Positions 8,501 to 17,252 are shown, counted from the stretch's first letter. The stretch: 64,000 bases of DNA from Rugamonas sp045984285 (GCF_045984285.3 NZ_JBJQIK030000009.1:124001-188000); one strand, 5' to 3'. Made by a program: numbers and translations. The notes: a model not told the origin generated them from the sequence alone.

Positions 8501-9104
8501 GCTGGACGAACTGGCGCAGGCTTCTGAGCGCAAGAACTTCCTCGATTCGCAGAACGCCGACCTCACCGAGGCGATCAACACGCTGGAAGACGCCATCACC
8601 AAGATCGACAAGGAAACCCGCGACCTGCTGCAGGAAACCTTCGACCGCGTGAACGGCCACTTCTCCGAGCTGTTCCCGATCCTGTTCGGCGGCGGCCAGG
8701 CCAAGCTGATTATGACGGGCGACGAAATCCTGGACTCCGGCGTGCAGGTGATGGCCCAGCCGCCGGGCAAGAAGAACGCCACCATCCACCTGCTGTCCGG
8801 CGGCGAAAAAGCGCTGACCGCAACGGCGCTGGTGTTCTCCATGTTCCGCCTGAATCCCGCGCCGTTCTGCCTGCTCGACGAGGTCGATGCACCGCTGGAC
8901 GACGCCAATACGGAGCGCTTCTGCCGCATGGTGAAGCGCATGTCCGACCAGACCCAATTCCTCTTCATCTCGCACAACAAGATTGCGATGGAGATGGCCA
9001 ATCAACTGATCGGTGTGACGATGCAGGAGCAGGGCGTATCGCGCATCGTGGCGGTGGACATGGAAGCCGCCGCCCACTTCGCTACCGAGGCACAAGCAGC
9101 ATGA
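5577..9104 (+). CDS. smc: Chromosome partition protein Smc
   Basis: A 1175-residue structural maintenance of chromosomes ATPase that organises and segregates the nucleoid as a dimer with kleisin partners. The N-terminal ATPase half has Walker A GPNGCGKSN (31-39) within MRLSSIKLSGFKSFVDPTNF. Long coiled coils surround a hinge at roughly 500-640. The C-terminal half has the ABC signature LSGGEKALTA (1073) and Walker B FCLLDEVDAPLDD (about 1097-1109). The length is normal for the family. The start is GTG at 5577. Its stop overlaps the zipA start by four bases (ATGA), so the two are translationally coupled, and smc-zipA-ligA form one operon, a common betaproteobacterial arrangement. Confidence 0.98.
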   Translation: MRLSSIKLSGFKSFVDPTNFQVPGQLVGVVGPNGCGKSNIIDAVRWVLGESKASELRGESMQDVIFNGSTHRKPAGRASVELVFDNHDGKASGQWGQYAEIAVKRTLTRDGTSTYYINGQPVRRRDIQDIFLGTGLGPRAYAIIGQGMIARIIESRPEELRVFLEEAAGVSKYKERRRETENRLHDTRENLLRVEDILRELNANLEKLQGQAEVATRFHQLSSDQEEKQKLLWLLRKTEAQNEQAKYFRDMEQAQTDLEEQTAKLRHVELSLEQMRQAHFAVGDRLHQAQGHLYQTNSEIGSLEAQIKFVIESRTRLQQQLATLTAQRDQWQRQAEEYAGQVEEAEFNLEELSAKVEQARMMAEQKAELLPTLEAEWRESQNKSTESRARIMQAQQQLELESAHQRNANNILNGLATRRERLMQEKNGLSMPDSSHLVNLKMQLEEKQQSLEEQNMMLEEAMEQQPKLEEERQQAQAAVQAETAANAQLEARLNALRELQERAQTQGKVTPWLQKHELNELPRLWQKIQIENGWETAMESVLRERTSALQVSNIEWAKHFFSDAPPAKLALFAPLTSAPAAAAEQAGLKPFINLLKLNDPGLRGVLQDWLHNVFIADDAAEAFMARGTLPAGGSFVTKQGHIISQSSVRFYAADAEQEGMLGRQQEIDNITKQLRAQSMLAEEARARSVRADAALSNHSRNLVELRAKTQSLTSSVHTLQLEVVKLSEIEARFNQRSGQIEADLAEIAAQEQEQMQVKLESEEKFEQLDMELGNLQGEHEEGQTAFLLKEQRLADAREALRELERKAQEAEFAEKSARSRIEELRRNIATAQQQVQQVGESLRAGQSELETLEAGTANEGLQELLDRRTQQEKALSDARHELDQITQQLRHAEDARMQAERSLQPQRDKITEMQLKEQAARLNQEQFAQQLAEVQADEAALAEKLHPDLKASYLQGEVTRLTNAIAALGAVNLAALDELAQASERKNFLDSQNADLTEAINTLEDAITKIDKETRDLLQETFDRVNGHFSELFPILFGGGQAKLIMTGDEILDSGVQVMAQPPGKKNATIHLLSGGEKALTATALVFSMFRLNPAPFCLLDEVDAPLDDANTERFCRMVKRMSDQTQFLFISHNKIAMEMANQLIGVTMQEQGVSRIVAVDMEAAAHFATEAQAA

Positions 9105-10243
9105 CAGATCTTCAATTAAGTTTGATCGCAGCCGGCGGCGTATTCATCGTCGGTGTTTTCTCGTACAACAAATGGCAGGAATACAAGGCCAAGAAGAGCG
9201 TGGAGCGCGCCTTCGCCTCCGAGCACGATGATGTGCTGATGCGCAGCGGCGAAGCCCCTGCCTACGACAGTGTGGACCGTAGCGAGCCAAGTTTTTCGCT
9301 GGACGATGTGCCCATGGTGGACGGCGGCTCCGGCGCCTACGCCACGCCGGAACATGGCGCTCCTGCCGTGGCGCCCGGCATCACGGAAGACGCGGCGCCT
9401 GCTGCACCGGTGCGTAGCGCCGATGCCGGCGTGCCGCCATCCGAACTGGCAACGAGCCTGGTCGATCCGCTGATCGACTGCCTGCTGCCGCTGGAACTGG
9501 AAGCGCCGATCCGCGGAGACAAGCTGCTGCCGGTGCTGCAGAAGCTGCGCTTCGTGGGCAGCAAGCCGGTGCACTTCATCGGTTTCGCCGTCAGCGGCGA
9601 CTGGGAACCGGTCACGCACGGCACCGTCTACACCAAATTGCAGGGCGGCGTGCAGCTGGCCAGCCGCACCACGGCCCTGAACGAACTCGAATACTCGGAA
9701 CTGGTGACGCGCCTGCGCGGCATTTCGGACGAAATCGGCGCCGAGCCGCAGATTCCGGACATGATCGAAGTGATGGGCGAGGCCAAGACGCTGCACCGTT
9801 TCGTCGCCAGCCATGACGCGCAGCTGGGCGTGAACCTCGCCACCAACGGCGCTCCGTGGGCCATCACGACCCTGATCGGCGCGCTGGAGAAGCAAGGCTT
9901 CGACGTGCGTCCGGATGGCCGCTACGTGATGCCTGACGGCGACGGCGGACATCTGTTCTCCTTGTCCACCAATGTCTCGCCGGCGGAAGAAACCACGCCG
10001 CGCCTCACATTGCTGCTGGACGTGCCATGCGTTGCCCCTGCGCGCGACGGTTTCGGCGCCATGGTGGCCTGCGCCAAATCGCTGGTGGCGCGCCTCGATG
10101 CGACCATTGTGGACGACTACAACCAGCCGCTGAGCGACGAGGCCCTGGCCGAAATCGCGGGCCAGGTGAAGGACTTCTACGCCGATATGGAAGCGTCCGA
10201 CATTCCGGCCGGTTCCACCCGCGCACTGCGCCTGTTCAGCTAA
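9101..10243 (+). CDS. zipA: Cell division protein ZipA-like
   Basis: A 380-residue inner-membrane protein that ties the FtsZ ring to the membrane. One N-terminal transmembrane helix (LSLIAAGGVFIVGVFSYNKW, about 6-25) is followed by a basic stretch, an acidic Pro/Ala-rich linker (about 60-125) and a C-terminal globular FtsZ-binding domain (about 130-375) that contains the ZipA-typical LLDVPCVAPARDGFGAMVAC segment. Overlap with smc and a nine-base gap to ligA place it mid-operon, which fits replication and division functions being co-expressed. Betaproteobacterial ZipA proteins are diverged from the E. coli protein and are often annotated only as FtsZ-binding. Confidence 0.87.
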   Translation: MTDLQLSLIAAGGVFIVGVFSYNKWQEYKAKKSVERAFASEHDDVLMRSGEAPAYDSVDRSEPSFSLDDVPMVDGGSGAYATPEHGAPAVAPGITEDAAPAAPVRSADAGVPPSELATSLVDPLIDCLLPLELEAPIRGDKLLPVLQKLRFVGSKPVHFIGFAVSGDWEPVTHGTVYTKLQGGVQLASRTTALNELEYSELVTRLRGISDEIGAEPQIPDMIEVMGEAKTLHRFVASHDAQLGVNLATNGAPWAITTLIGALEKQGFDVRPDGRYVMPDGDGGHLFSLSTNVSPAEETTPRLTLLLDVPCVAPARDGFGAMVACAKSLVARLDATIVDDYNQPLSDEALAEIAGQVKDFYADMEASDIPAGSTRALRLFS

Positions 10244-10252
10244 GAGGCGGGC

Positions 10253-12592
10253 ATGAAAGAAATGACACCGGCGGAGCGCGTTGAATGGCTCACGGCGGAG
10301 CTGAACCGTCACCTTCACGCCTACCACGTGCTCGACGCGCCGACCATTCCGGACGCGGAATACGACAAGCTTTTCATCGAACTGCAGCAGCTGGAGGCGG
10401 CCCACCCCGAACTGCAGGCGCCGGATTCGCCGACCCTGCGCGTGGGCGCGCCGCCGCTGGCCGCCTTCGACGCGGTCACGCATGCAGTGCCCATGCTCTC
10501 GCTGAACAACGGCTTTACCGATGAGGATATCGAGAATTTCGACCGCCGCGTGCGCGACGGCCTCGATGCCGTGCAGGTGGACTATGCCGCCGAAGTGAAG
10601 TTCGACGGCCTGGCCATCAACCTCCGCTACGAGAACGGCGTGTTCGTGCAGGCCGCCACCCGCGGCGACGGCTACACCGGCGAGGACGTGAGCGCGAATA
10701 TCCGCACGATCAAGGCGATTCCGCTGCGCCTGCACGGCGCAAACGTACCCTCCGTGCTGGAAGTGCGCGGCGAAGTGCTGATGTTCAAGGCCGATTTCGC
10801 GGCCATGAATGCGCGCCAGCGTGAACTGGGCCAGAAGGAATTCGTCAATCCGCGCAATGCCGCGGCGGGCGCACTGCGCCAGCTCGACTCGCGCATCACC
10901 GCCTCGCGCAACCTGCGCTTCTTCGCCTACGGCATCGGCGAACTGAAAGGCGCGGACATGCCGGCCACCCATTCGGCGCTGCTCGACTGGTACGAGAAGC
11001 TCGGCCTGCCGGTGGCGAAGGAACGCGCCGTGGTGCGCGGCAAGGAAGGCCTGCTGGCCTACTACGCCAAGATCGGCGCGGGCCGCCCGGCCATGCCTTA
11101 TGAGATCGACGGTGTGGTCTACAAGACCAACCGCGTGGAAGACCAGCGTGCGCTGGGCTTCGTGTCGCGCGCGCCGCGTTTCGCCCTGGCCCACAAATTC
11201 CCCGCTGAAGAAGCGACAACCACGGTGCAGGCCATCGACGTGCAGGTAGGCCGCACCGGCGCCATCACGCCGGTAGCGCGCCTGGAGCCCGTGTTCGTCG
11301 GCGGCGTTACCGTCACCAACGCCACGCTGCACAACGAAGACGAAGTGCGCCGCAAGGACGTTCGCGTGGGCGATACCGTCATCGTGCGCCGTGCGGGCGA
11401 CGTGATTCCCGAAGTGCTGGCGGTAGTGCTGGACAAGCGCCCCTCGCCGGAGCCTGCCGCCTACGTGCTGCCGAAAACCTGCCCGGTCTGCGGCTCGCAC
11501 GTGGTGCGCGAGGAGGGTGAGGCGATTGCGCGCTGTTCCGGTGGCCTGATCTGCTCCGCCCAGCGCAAGGAGGCAATCCGCCACTTTGCCGGCCGCCGCA
11601 TGATGGATATCGAAGGCCTGGGCGACCGCTATATCGACAACCTGGTGGAGTGCAACCTGATTCACGGCGTGGCCGACCTTTACAAGCTCACGCAGGCCGA
11701 CCTGCTGAACATGAAGCGTCTCGCCGATGAGCGGGAGGGCGTCACGCCGGAAACGGTCCAGCAGGGGAAGATCGCCACCAAGTGGGCGGACAACCTGCTG
11801 GAGGCCATTGCTGCCAGCAAGAAGCCGCCGCTGGAGCGCCTGCTGTTCGCGCTCGGCATTCGCCACGTCGGTGAATCGACGGCGAAAACGCTGGCCGACT
11901 GGCTGGGCAAGTTTGATCTGGTCCGCCGCGCGCCGGAAGCATTGCTGCGCGTGCTGCCGGACATCGGTGGTACGGTGGCGGAATCCATCGCCGATTTCTT
12001 CGCCGAAGAAAAGAACCAGCAGGCCATTGATGCGCTGCTGGCCGCAGGTGTCGAGCCGCAGGGCGAGCATCCGCCAAAAGCCGCGCTGCGCGAAAAGCTG
12101 GAACCGGTCAAGCTGCTGGCCTCACTGGGCATTCCTAAGCTGACGGAGCCGCGCGCGAAGCAGCTGATCGAGCAGGGCGTGACGCTGGAAGCGCTGGCCT
12201 GGCTGAAAGTATTCGACGTCTTCGGCCTGCCTGCGGCAGTGGCGGGCGCGCTTGAAGAATGGATGCAATCGAAAGCCAACCGTGACAAGCTGATTGCGCT
12301 GGACGCGCTGCGCACCGAACTGCTGGCGCAGCTGCCGGAAGTGGCGGAAGCGGAAGGCGCCATGACGGGCAAGACCTTCGTGCTGACCGGCACGCTGCCG
12401 ACCATGAGCCGCGATGCGGCCCAGGCGCTGATCGAGCAGGCGGGTGGCAAGGTCTCCGGTTCGGTCTCGAAGAAAACATCGTATGTAGTAGCGGGCGCCG
12501 AAGCAGGCAGCAAGCTCGCCAAAGCCGAAGAACTCGGCGTTACCATCCTGGACGAAGCGGGCCTGCTCGCTTTGCTGGGCAAAACGGAATAA
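10253..12592 (+). CDS. ligA: NAD+-dependent DNA ligase LigA with an extra helix-hairpin-helix module
   Basis: Seals nicks in duplex DNA during replication and repair, using NAD+. The order is: Ia domain (YHVLDAPTIPDAEYDKLF), adenylation domain with the nucleophile Lys116 in EVKFDGLA, OB fold, four-Cys zinc finger (CPVCG ... ARCSGGLICSAQ), HhH domain, and C-terminal BRCT (about 702-779, GKTFVLTGTLPTMSRD). At 779 residues it is about 90-100 longer than typical LigA (roughly 670-690). The excess lies at about 610-701 between HhH and BRCT and looks like a second copy of the preceding module (526-599): LLFALGIRHVGESTAKTLAD compared with LLASLGIPKLTEPRAKQLIE. It lies between zipA and galU with short gaps. 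Confidence 0.97.
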   Translation: MKEMTPAERVEWLTAELNRHLHAYHVLDAPTIPDAEYDKLFIELQQLEAAHPELQAPDSPTLRVGAPPLAAFDAVTHAVPMLSLNNGFTDEDIENFDRRVRDGLDAVQVDYAAEVKFDGLAINLRYENGVFVQAATRGDGYTGEDVSANIRTIKAIPLRLHGANVPSVLEVRGEVLMFKADFAAMNARQRELGQKEFVNPRNAAAGALRQLDSRITASRNLRFFAYGIGELKGADMPATHSALLDWYEKLGLPVAKERAVVRGKEGLLAYYAKIGAGRPAMPYEIDGVVYKTNRVEDQRALGFVSRAPRFALAHKFPAEEATTTVQAIDVQVGRTGAITPVARLEPVFVGGVTVTNATLHNEDEVRRKDVRVGDTVIVRRAGDVIPEVLAVVLDKRPSPEPAAYVLPKTCPVCGSHVVREEGEAIARCSGGLICSAQRKEAIRHFAGRRMMDIEGLGDRYIDNLVECNLIHGVADLYKLTQADLLNMKRLADEREGVTPETVQQGKIATKWADNLLEAIAASKKPPLERLLFALGIRHVGESTAKTLADWLGKFDLVRRAPEALLRVLPDIGGTVAESIADFFAEEKNQQAIDALLAAGVEPQGEHPPKAALREKLEPVKLLASLGIPKLTEPRAKQLIEQGVTLEALAWLKVFDVFGLPAAVAGALEEWMQSKANRDKLIALDALRTELLAQLPEVAEAEGAMTGKTFVLTGTLPTMSRDAAQALIEQAGGKVSGSVSKKTSYVVAGAEAGSKLAKAEELGVTILDEAGLLALLGKTE

Positions 12593-12594
12593 GC

Positions 12595-13479
12595 ATGGGA
12601 CATATCAGAAAAGCCGTATTCCCGGTAGCGGGCCTCGGCAGCCGCTTCCTTCCTGCGACCAAGGCGCAGCCCAAGGAAATGCTGCCCATCGTGGACAAGC
12701 CGCTGATCCAGTACGCGGTGGAAGAAGCCGTTGCCGCCGGCATCACCGACCTGATCTTCATCACCGGCCGCAACAAGCGCGCCATTGAAGACCATTTCGA
12801 CAAGGCCTACGAGCTGGAAGCCGAACTCGAAGCCCATAACAAGCACGCCCTGCTCGAAGTGGTGCGCAATGTGATTCCGAAACAGGTGAACTGCATCTAT
12901 ATCCGCCAGCCTGCGCCGCTGGGCCTCGGCCACGCGGTGCTGTGCGCGCGGCCCATCGTGGGCAGCGAGCCCTTCGCCGTTCTGCTGGCGGACGACTTCA
13001 TGGATACGCCGGATGGTGCGAAACCCGTGCTGGCCCAGATGACGCAGCAGTACGAATTCGAGCGCGCCAGCCTGCTGGCCGTGCAGGACGTGCCGCGCGA
13101 GCATACGCGCCAGTACGGCATAGTGAGCGCCAGCAGCTACCGCGAACGGCTGGAGCTGGTGGCGGGCATCGTCGAGAAGCCCGCGCCGGAGAAGGCGCCG
13201 TCCACGCTGGCCGTGGTGGGGCGCTACGTGCTCTCCAACCGCATCTTCGAGTTCCTGGAAAAGATCGGTGCGGGCGCGGGCGGCGAAATCCAGCTCACCG
13301 ACGGCATCGCGCAGCTGCTGCTGCATGAGCGCGTGCTGGCCTACCGCTACGACGGGCAGCGCTACGACTGCGGTTCGAAACTGGGCTACCTGAAAGCCAC
13401 CGTCGCCATGGGACTCAAGCATCCGGAAACGGGCGAGGGCTTCCGCGAATTCATGGAGAATCATCATGGCCGTGCGTGA
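12595..13479 (+). CDS. galU: UTP--glucose-1-phosphate uridylyltransferase
   Basis: A 294-residue cytoplasmic enzyme making UDP-glucose from UTP and glucose 1-phosphate, a precursor for LPS, exopolysaccharide and trehalose. The nucleotidyltransferase signature AVFPVAGLGSRFLPATKAQP (residues 7-26) is followed by KEMLPIVDKPLIQYAVEEA and, further on, GLGHAVLCA and VEKPAPEKAPSTLAVVGRY, all standard GalU motifs. The length matches the family. The ATG starts two bases after the ligA stop, and the end overlaps the def start by 14 bases, so it is probably read through from the upstream operon. Confidence 0.97.
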   Translation: MGHIRKAVFPVAGLGSRFLPATKAQPKEMLPIVDKPLIQYAVEEAVAAGITDLIFITGRNKRAIEDHFDKAYELEAELEAHNKHALLEVVRNVIPKQVNCIYIRQPAPLGLGHAVLCARPIVGSEPFAVLLADDFMDTPDGAKPVLAQMTQQYEFERASLLAVQDVPREHTRQYGIVSASSYRERLELVAGIVEKPAPEKAPSTLAVVGRYVLSNRIFEFLEKIGAGAGGEIQLTDGIAQLLLHERVLAYRYDGQRYDCGSKLGYLKATVAMGLKHPETGEGFREFMENHHGRA

Positions 13480-14002
13480 AATCCTGAAAATGGGCGACCC
13501 GCGCCTGCTGCGCGTGGCCGAGCCGGTACGCCAGTTCGATACTCCTGAACTGCATGCGCTGATTGCGGACATGTTCGACACCATGCACGCCGCGAACGGC
13601 GCAGGCCTGGCCGCACCGCAGATCGGCGTCAACCTGCAGCTGGTGATCTACGGCTTCAAATCCAACACCCGCTACCCCGATGCGCCGCAGGTGCCGGAAA
13701 CGGTATTGATCAATCCCGTGCTCACGCCCATCACGGACGACAAGGAAGAGGGCTTCGAAGGCTGCCTGTCGGTGCCGGGCCTGCGCGGCGTGGTGCCGCG
13801 CTACAAGCGCCTGCACTATGAAGGCTTCGACCAGTACGGCAAGCGCATCGTGCGCGACGCCGACGATTTCCACGCCCGCGTGGTGCAGCACGAAGTCGAC
13901 CACCTGCACGGCATTCTTTACCCGATGCGCATTACCGACTTCTCGCGCTTCGGCTTCACATCGGTCATGTTCCCCGACATGGACCCGAATGACGACGATT
14001 GA
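13466..14002 (+). CDS. def: Peptide deformylase
   Basis: A 178-residue metalloenzyme that removes the N-formyl group from nascent proteins at the ribosome. All three family motifs are present: GAGLAAPQIG (46-55), EGCLSVPG with metal ligand Cys100, and QHEVDHLHG with His142, Glu143 and His146. The start ATG overlaps the galU end (GAGAATCATCATGG). It is not paired with fmt here. A second def copy elsewhere in the genome would therefore not be surprising. The 14003-14100 gap before the next gene holds a strong promoter. Confidence 0.97.
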   Translation: MAVREILKMGDPRLLRVAEPVRQFDTPELHALIADMFDTMHAANGAGLAAPQIGVNLQLVIYGFKSNTRYPDAPQVPETVLINPVLTPITDDKEEGFEGCLSVPGLRGVVPRYKRLHYEGFDQYGKRIVRDADDFHARVVQHEVDHLHGILYPMRITDFSRFGFTSVMFPDMDPNDDD

Positions 14003-14029
14003 CATCGCGTTGCAAGTACGCACAGAACA

Positions 14030-14058
14030 TTGGCGTACGGGCAAATCTGGCGTAATAT
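14030..14058 (+). promoter_or_regulatory. Putative sigma-70 promoter of the OPT transporter gene
   Basis: TTGGCG (14030-14035), a 17-base spacer and TAATAT (14053-14058) make a good housekeeping promoter pair, 42 bases before the ATG at 14101. The downstream AACGGAGC supplies the ribosome binding site. Visual match only. Confidence 0.6.
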
Positions 14059-14100
14059 CCCGGCCAGCTTAACCCTTATATAACGAACGGAGCCCACAGG

Positions 14101-16092
14101 ATGAATCAACCGTCGTCGTCGAATCCGCTGGAGTTCAGTATCCGGGGCATCATCCTCGGTATCCTGATTACCCTGGTCTTTACGGCCGCCCAGGTCTACC
14201 TGGGCCTGAAAGTCGGCCTCACTTTCGCCACCTCCATCCCAGCTGCCGTGATCTCGATGGCGCTTCTCAGCGCCTTTAAAGACGCCACCATCCAGGAAAA
14301 CAATATCGTCCAGACCATCGCTTCGGCGGCGGGCACGCTGGCATCCGTGATTTTCGTGGTGCCCGGCCTGCTGATGATCGGCTGGTGGGCAGAGGTTCCG
14401 TTCTGGCCCACCTTCGGCGCCTGCGCCATCGGCGGCGTGCTGGGCGTGATGTATACGATGCCGCTGCGCCGCGCGCTGGTATCGCAGTCCACGCTGCCAT
14501 ATCCTGAAGGCGTGGCCGCTGCGGAAGTGCTGAAAGTCGGCACCGCCTCGCGTTCCGGCGCGCAGGAAGGCAAGGCCGGCCTGAAAGCCGTGGTGCTGGG
14601 CACCCTGGCTTCCGCCTTCTTCGCACTGCTGGCAGCCATGAAGCTGATTGCCGGCGAAGTGTCGCATTACTTCCGCTTCGGCGCCGGCACCGGCGCCACC
14701 GGCCTTGGCGCATCGGGTTCGCTGGCCCTGATCGGCGCGGGCCACCTGATGGGCATTACCGTCGGTATCGCCATGCTGACCGGCCTGGTCATCGCCTGGG
14801 CTGTGCTGGTGCCTATCCTGACCTCGATTACCCCGATCGCCGAAGGCGCCGCGGCTGCCGACCACGCGCTGCGCGTGTGGAGCACCCAGGTGCGCATGAT
14901 GGGCGCAGGCACCATTGGCGCGGCTGCAATCATTACCCTGGCCACGCTGGCCAAGCCTGTGATCGGCGGCCTGAAGTCCGCACTGGCTGCAAGCGCTGCA
15001 TCCAAGGCCGGCGGCGCAGGCCTGCCGCGCGAAGACCGCGACATGCCGATCTTTATCGTCGGCCTGGTGACGCTGATCGCCATGGTGCCGGCCGGCTGGC
15101 TGCTGGCTTCCTTCCTGTCCGGCGGTCCGCTGGAATCGCTGTCCACCCCGCTGGTTGCGGTGGGCATTGCCTATATCCTGATCGCCGGCATGCTGGCGGC
15201 AGCGGTTTGCGGCTACATGGCAGGCCTGATCGGTTCTTCGAATTCCCCGGTTTCCGGCCTCGCCATCCTGACCGTGCTGGGCGCCGCGCTCAGCGTGGGC
15301 ATGGTGGGCCGCCATATAATGGGTCCGGACACCGCGCAGGCCATGATCGCCTTCGCGCTGTTCGTCACCACCGTGGTGCTGGCGGTTGCCGTGATCGGTA
15401 ACGACAACCTGCAGGACCTGAAGACCGGCCAGCTGGTGGGCGCAACCCCATGGAAGCAGCAGACCGCGCTCATCATCGGCGTGTTCGCCGGCTCCTGCGT
15501 GGTGCCGCCTGTGCTGGAAATGCTGAACCACGCCTACGGCTTTGCGGGCGCCCCGAACCAGAACGCCATTTCGGACACGCCGCTGGCGGCGCCGCAGGCT
15601 ACCCTGATCTCCACGCTGGCGCGTGGTGTGATCGGCGGCGAGCTGCCATGGCACCTCATCGGCTACGGCGCGCTGATCGGCCTGGCGCTGGTGGCGATCG
15701 ACTTCGTGCTGAAGCGCGTCTCGAACAAGAAATACAGCCTGCCTCCGCTGGGCGTGGGCCTGGCCATCTACCTGCCGTCGGCCGTTACCGCGCCGGTGGT
15801 GGTTGGCGCACTGGGTGGCTACTTCTTCGAGAAAGCCATGCGCAGCAAGACCTACGGCGAAGCGGCGAACCGCGTTGCCGTGCTGGTGATGTCCGGCTTC
15901 ATCGTGGGCGAGAGCCTGTTCAACGTGGCGCTGGCGGGCCTGATCATCGCCACCGGCACCGGCGAACCGCTGGCCTTCGGCAAGGGCGTTGAAGAAAGCA
16001 TCGGCATGATGATCGCGATTGCCGTCGCCGCCGCCATCGTCGTCACGCTGTACCGCTGGTCCGCCAATTCGGCGCGCCGCATCGAAAGCTGA
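14101..16092 (+). CDS. OPT-family oligopeptide/metal-chelate transporter
   Basis: A 663-residue polytopic membrane protein with roughly 14-16 hydrophobic segments. It belongs to the OPT superfamily, whose bacterial members are inferred to import oligopeptides or metal-chelate complexes using the proton gradient. Recognisable family features are the N-terminal IRGIILGILITLVFTAAQVY then LGLKVGLTFATSIPAAVISM, the LPYPEGVAAAEVLK segment, and GLIGSSNSPVSGLAI in the centre. It has its own promoter and ends five bases before a small membrane-protein gene that is probably co-transcribed. The substrate cannot be read from sequence. Confidence 0.93.
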   Translation: MNQPSSSNPLEFSIRGIILGILITLVFTAAQVYLGLKVGLTFATSIPAAVISMALLSAFKDATIQENNIVQTIASAAGTLASVIFVVPGLLMIGWWAEVPFWPTFGACAIGGVLGVMYTMPLRRALVSQSTLPYPEGVAAAEVLKVGTASRSGAQEGKAGLKAVVLGTLASAFFALLAAMKLIAGEVSHYFRFGAGTGATGLGASGSLALIGAGHLMGITVGIAMLTGLVIAWAVLVPILTSITPIAEGAAAADHALRVWSTQVRMMGAGTIGAAAIITLATLAKPVIGGLKSALAASAASKAGGAGLPREDRDMPIFIVGLVTLIAMVPAGWLLASFLSGGPLESLSTPLVAVGIAYILIAGMLAAAVCGYMAGLIGSSNSPVSGLAILTVLGAALSVGMVGRHIMGPDTAQAMIAFALFVTTVVLAVAVIGNDNLQDLKTGQLVGATPWKQQTALIIGVFAGSCVVPPVLEMLNHAYGFAGAPNQNAISDTPLAAPQATLISTLARGVIGGELPWHLIGYGALIGLALVAIDFVLKRVSNKKYSLPPLGVGLAIYLPSAVTAPVVVGALGGYFFEKAMRSKTYGEAANRVAVLVMSGFIVGESLFNVALAGLIIATGTGEPLAFGKGVEESIGMMIAIAVAAAIVVTLYRWSANSARRIES

Positions 16093-16097
16093 TTCAC

Positions 16098-16808
16098 ATG
16101 GCGGCGCTCGACCTACTGCGCGCCGCCGCTGAAGCCCTCAGCCTGCTGGCAGCTGCGCCCTGGGCGCTGCTGCTGGCGGCGGCAGTCTTCCTGCTGCTGG
16201 CCGAGGGACTGATGTTCATTCCCCGCATCGGCTTCATCCTCAAGCTTTGCATCGGCAGCCTGCTGGCTGCGCAGATGCTGGTGCTGTTCAAGGTTGCCGC
16301 GCTCGGCGAACCGCCCGAGCTGCGTACCCTGTTCGAAGCCGTGTACCTCCCCATCGATTCCATCCTGGTGCTGTGCCTGTGCGCGCTGCTGCCGTTCGGC
16401 GCAGGGCTTGCCGTGCTGGCGATGCGCAAGAAGGGCAGTGCCGGCTACTTCTTCGGCAACATCCTGCGCCAGCCGCCGCCGGCGCCAGGCGATTTCATCG
16501 CGTTCAAGCTGGCGATGCATCTTGTGGCGGCGCCGTTTACCTTCGTGGCTGCTGCCATGGTGCTGAAGGGCCATCATGGCTGGAACGCGCTGGAACAAGG
16601 TTTGATTGCAGCGCTGCTGTACTGGCAGGCGCCGTTGGCACTGATGCTGCTGTCGATGGCCTTCGAATGGCTGATGTCCCGCCTGCAAGGGCTGCTGCAG
16701 CCGCGCGCCTTCGCTGCAATCTCGCTGCCGCTGCTGCTGGCCTACGTGCTGCTGCTGTTCGCCTTCACCTATGCGTTGTCGGTGATGGCTTTTGGTCTTC
16801 CCAACTGA
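16098..16808 (+). CDS. Six-segment integral membrane protein of unknown function
   Basis: A 236-residue very hydrophobic protein with about six predicted membrane segments, for example at 18-36, 45-65, 85-105, 140-160, 170-190 and 210-232. Short loops include the basic LAMRKKGSAGYFFGNILRQP, then PPAPGDFIAFKLAMHL. No family was recognised. It follows the OPT gene by five bases and probably belongs to the same transcript, so a role linked to transport or the envelope is possible. The start ATG at 16098 is the first in frame after the OPT stop. Confidence 0.75.
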   Translation: MAALDLLRAAAEALSLLAAAPWALLLAAAVFLLLAEGLMFIPRIGFILKLCIGSLLAAQMLVLFKVAALGEPPELRTLFEAVYLPIDSILVLCLCALLPFGAGLAVLAMRKKGSAGYFFGNILRQPPPAPGDFIAFKLAMHLVAAPFTFVAAAMVLKGHHGWNALEQGLIAALLYWQAPLALMLLSMAFEWLMSRLQGLLQPRAFAAISLPLLLAYVLLLFAFTYALSVMAFGLPN

Positions 16809-16865
16809 CCTTCGCCATCACACCATGTGATACGATTTACCATCTGAGTAATAAAGGAGCTTGTT

Positions 16866-17249
16866 ATGTGGAAGGCCATTGCTGCAGCCATGTTTGCAGC
16901 ACTGCTGGCGGGGTGTGCTGCTCATACTCCGATCCTTGTTGAAACTGCTGGACCTAAACCAACCGTGGAGCAGGCCGATGCATTTATCAAAGCGGACCTT
17001 CGTCGTAATCTTCGTGACCCCGACAGCCTGCGCGACTATGCCATAACGCGAGGACCGGAATTGCTGACGGCTACAAACTTCGGCAAGAATCTGGAGCAAG
17101 CCTATGTGGTTTGTGTCGAATACAACTCAAAGAATGAATACGGCGGTTATACCGGCATCCAGACACACACATATGCGCTCAAGTTCAGTGGCGATAGCCT
17201 TGTGAGAATATATGGCGTTAATTGGATCGCAACCGATATCATCTGCTGA
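16866..17249 (+). CDS. Small putative outer-membrane lipoprotein
   Basis: A 127-residue protein with a lipoprotein signal peptide: MWKAIAAAMFAALLAGC, with the lipobox LAGC and Cys17 as the lipidated residue. After Cys17 come AAHTPIL and a soluble domain with KADLRRNLRDPDSLRDYAIT, a pattern seen in small secreted proteins of unknown role. AAAGGAGCTTGTTATG gives a strong ribosome binding site for the ATG at 16866. It is preceded by a 57-base gap that may hold its own promoter. The gene ends only three bases from the 3' end of the convergent GGDEF-EAL gene. Base composition is lower in GC than the flanks. Confidence 0.8.
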   Translation: MWKAIAAAMFAALLAGCAAHTPILVETAGPKPTVEQADAFIKADLRRNLRDPDSLRDYAITRGPELLTATNFGKNLEQAYVVCVEYNSKNEYGGYTGIQTHTYALKFSGDSLVRIYGVNWIATDIIC

Positions 17250-17252
17250 CGC

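Noticed and set aside
5583..9095. Long open frames on the reverse strand across smc (and similarly across ligA, bamA, ppsA and glnD)
   Set aside because: They are high-GC antisense shadows: Arg/His/Leu/Gln-rich, no family motif, and fully overlapped by genes with clear domains.
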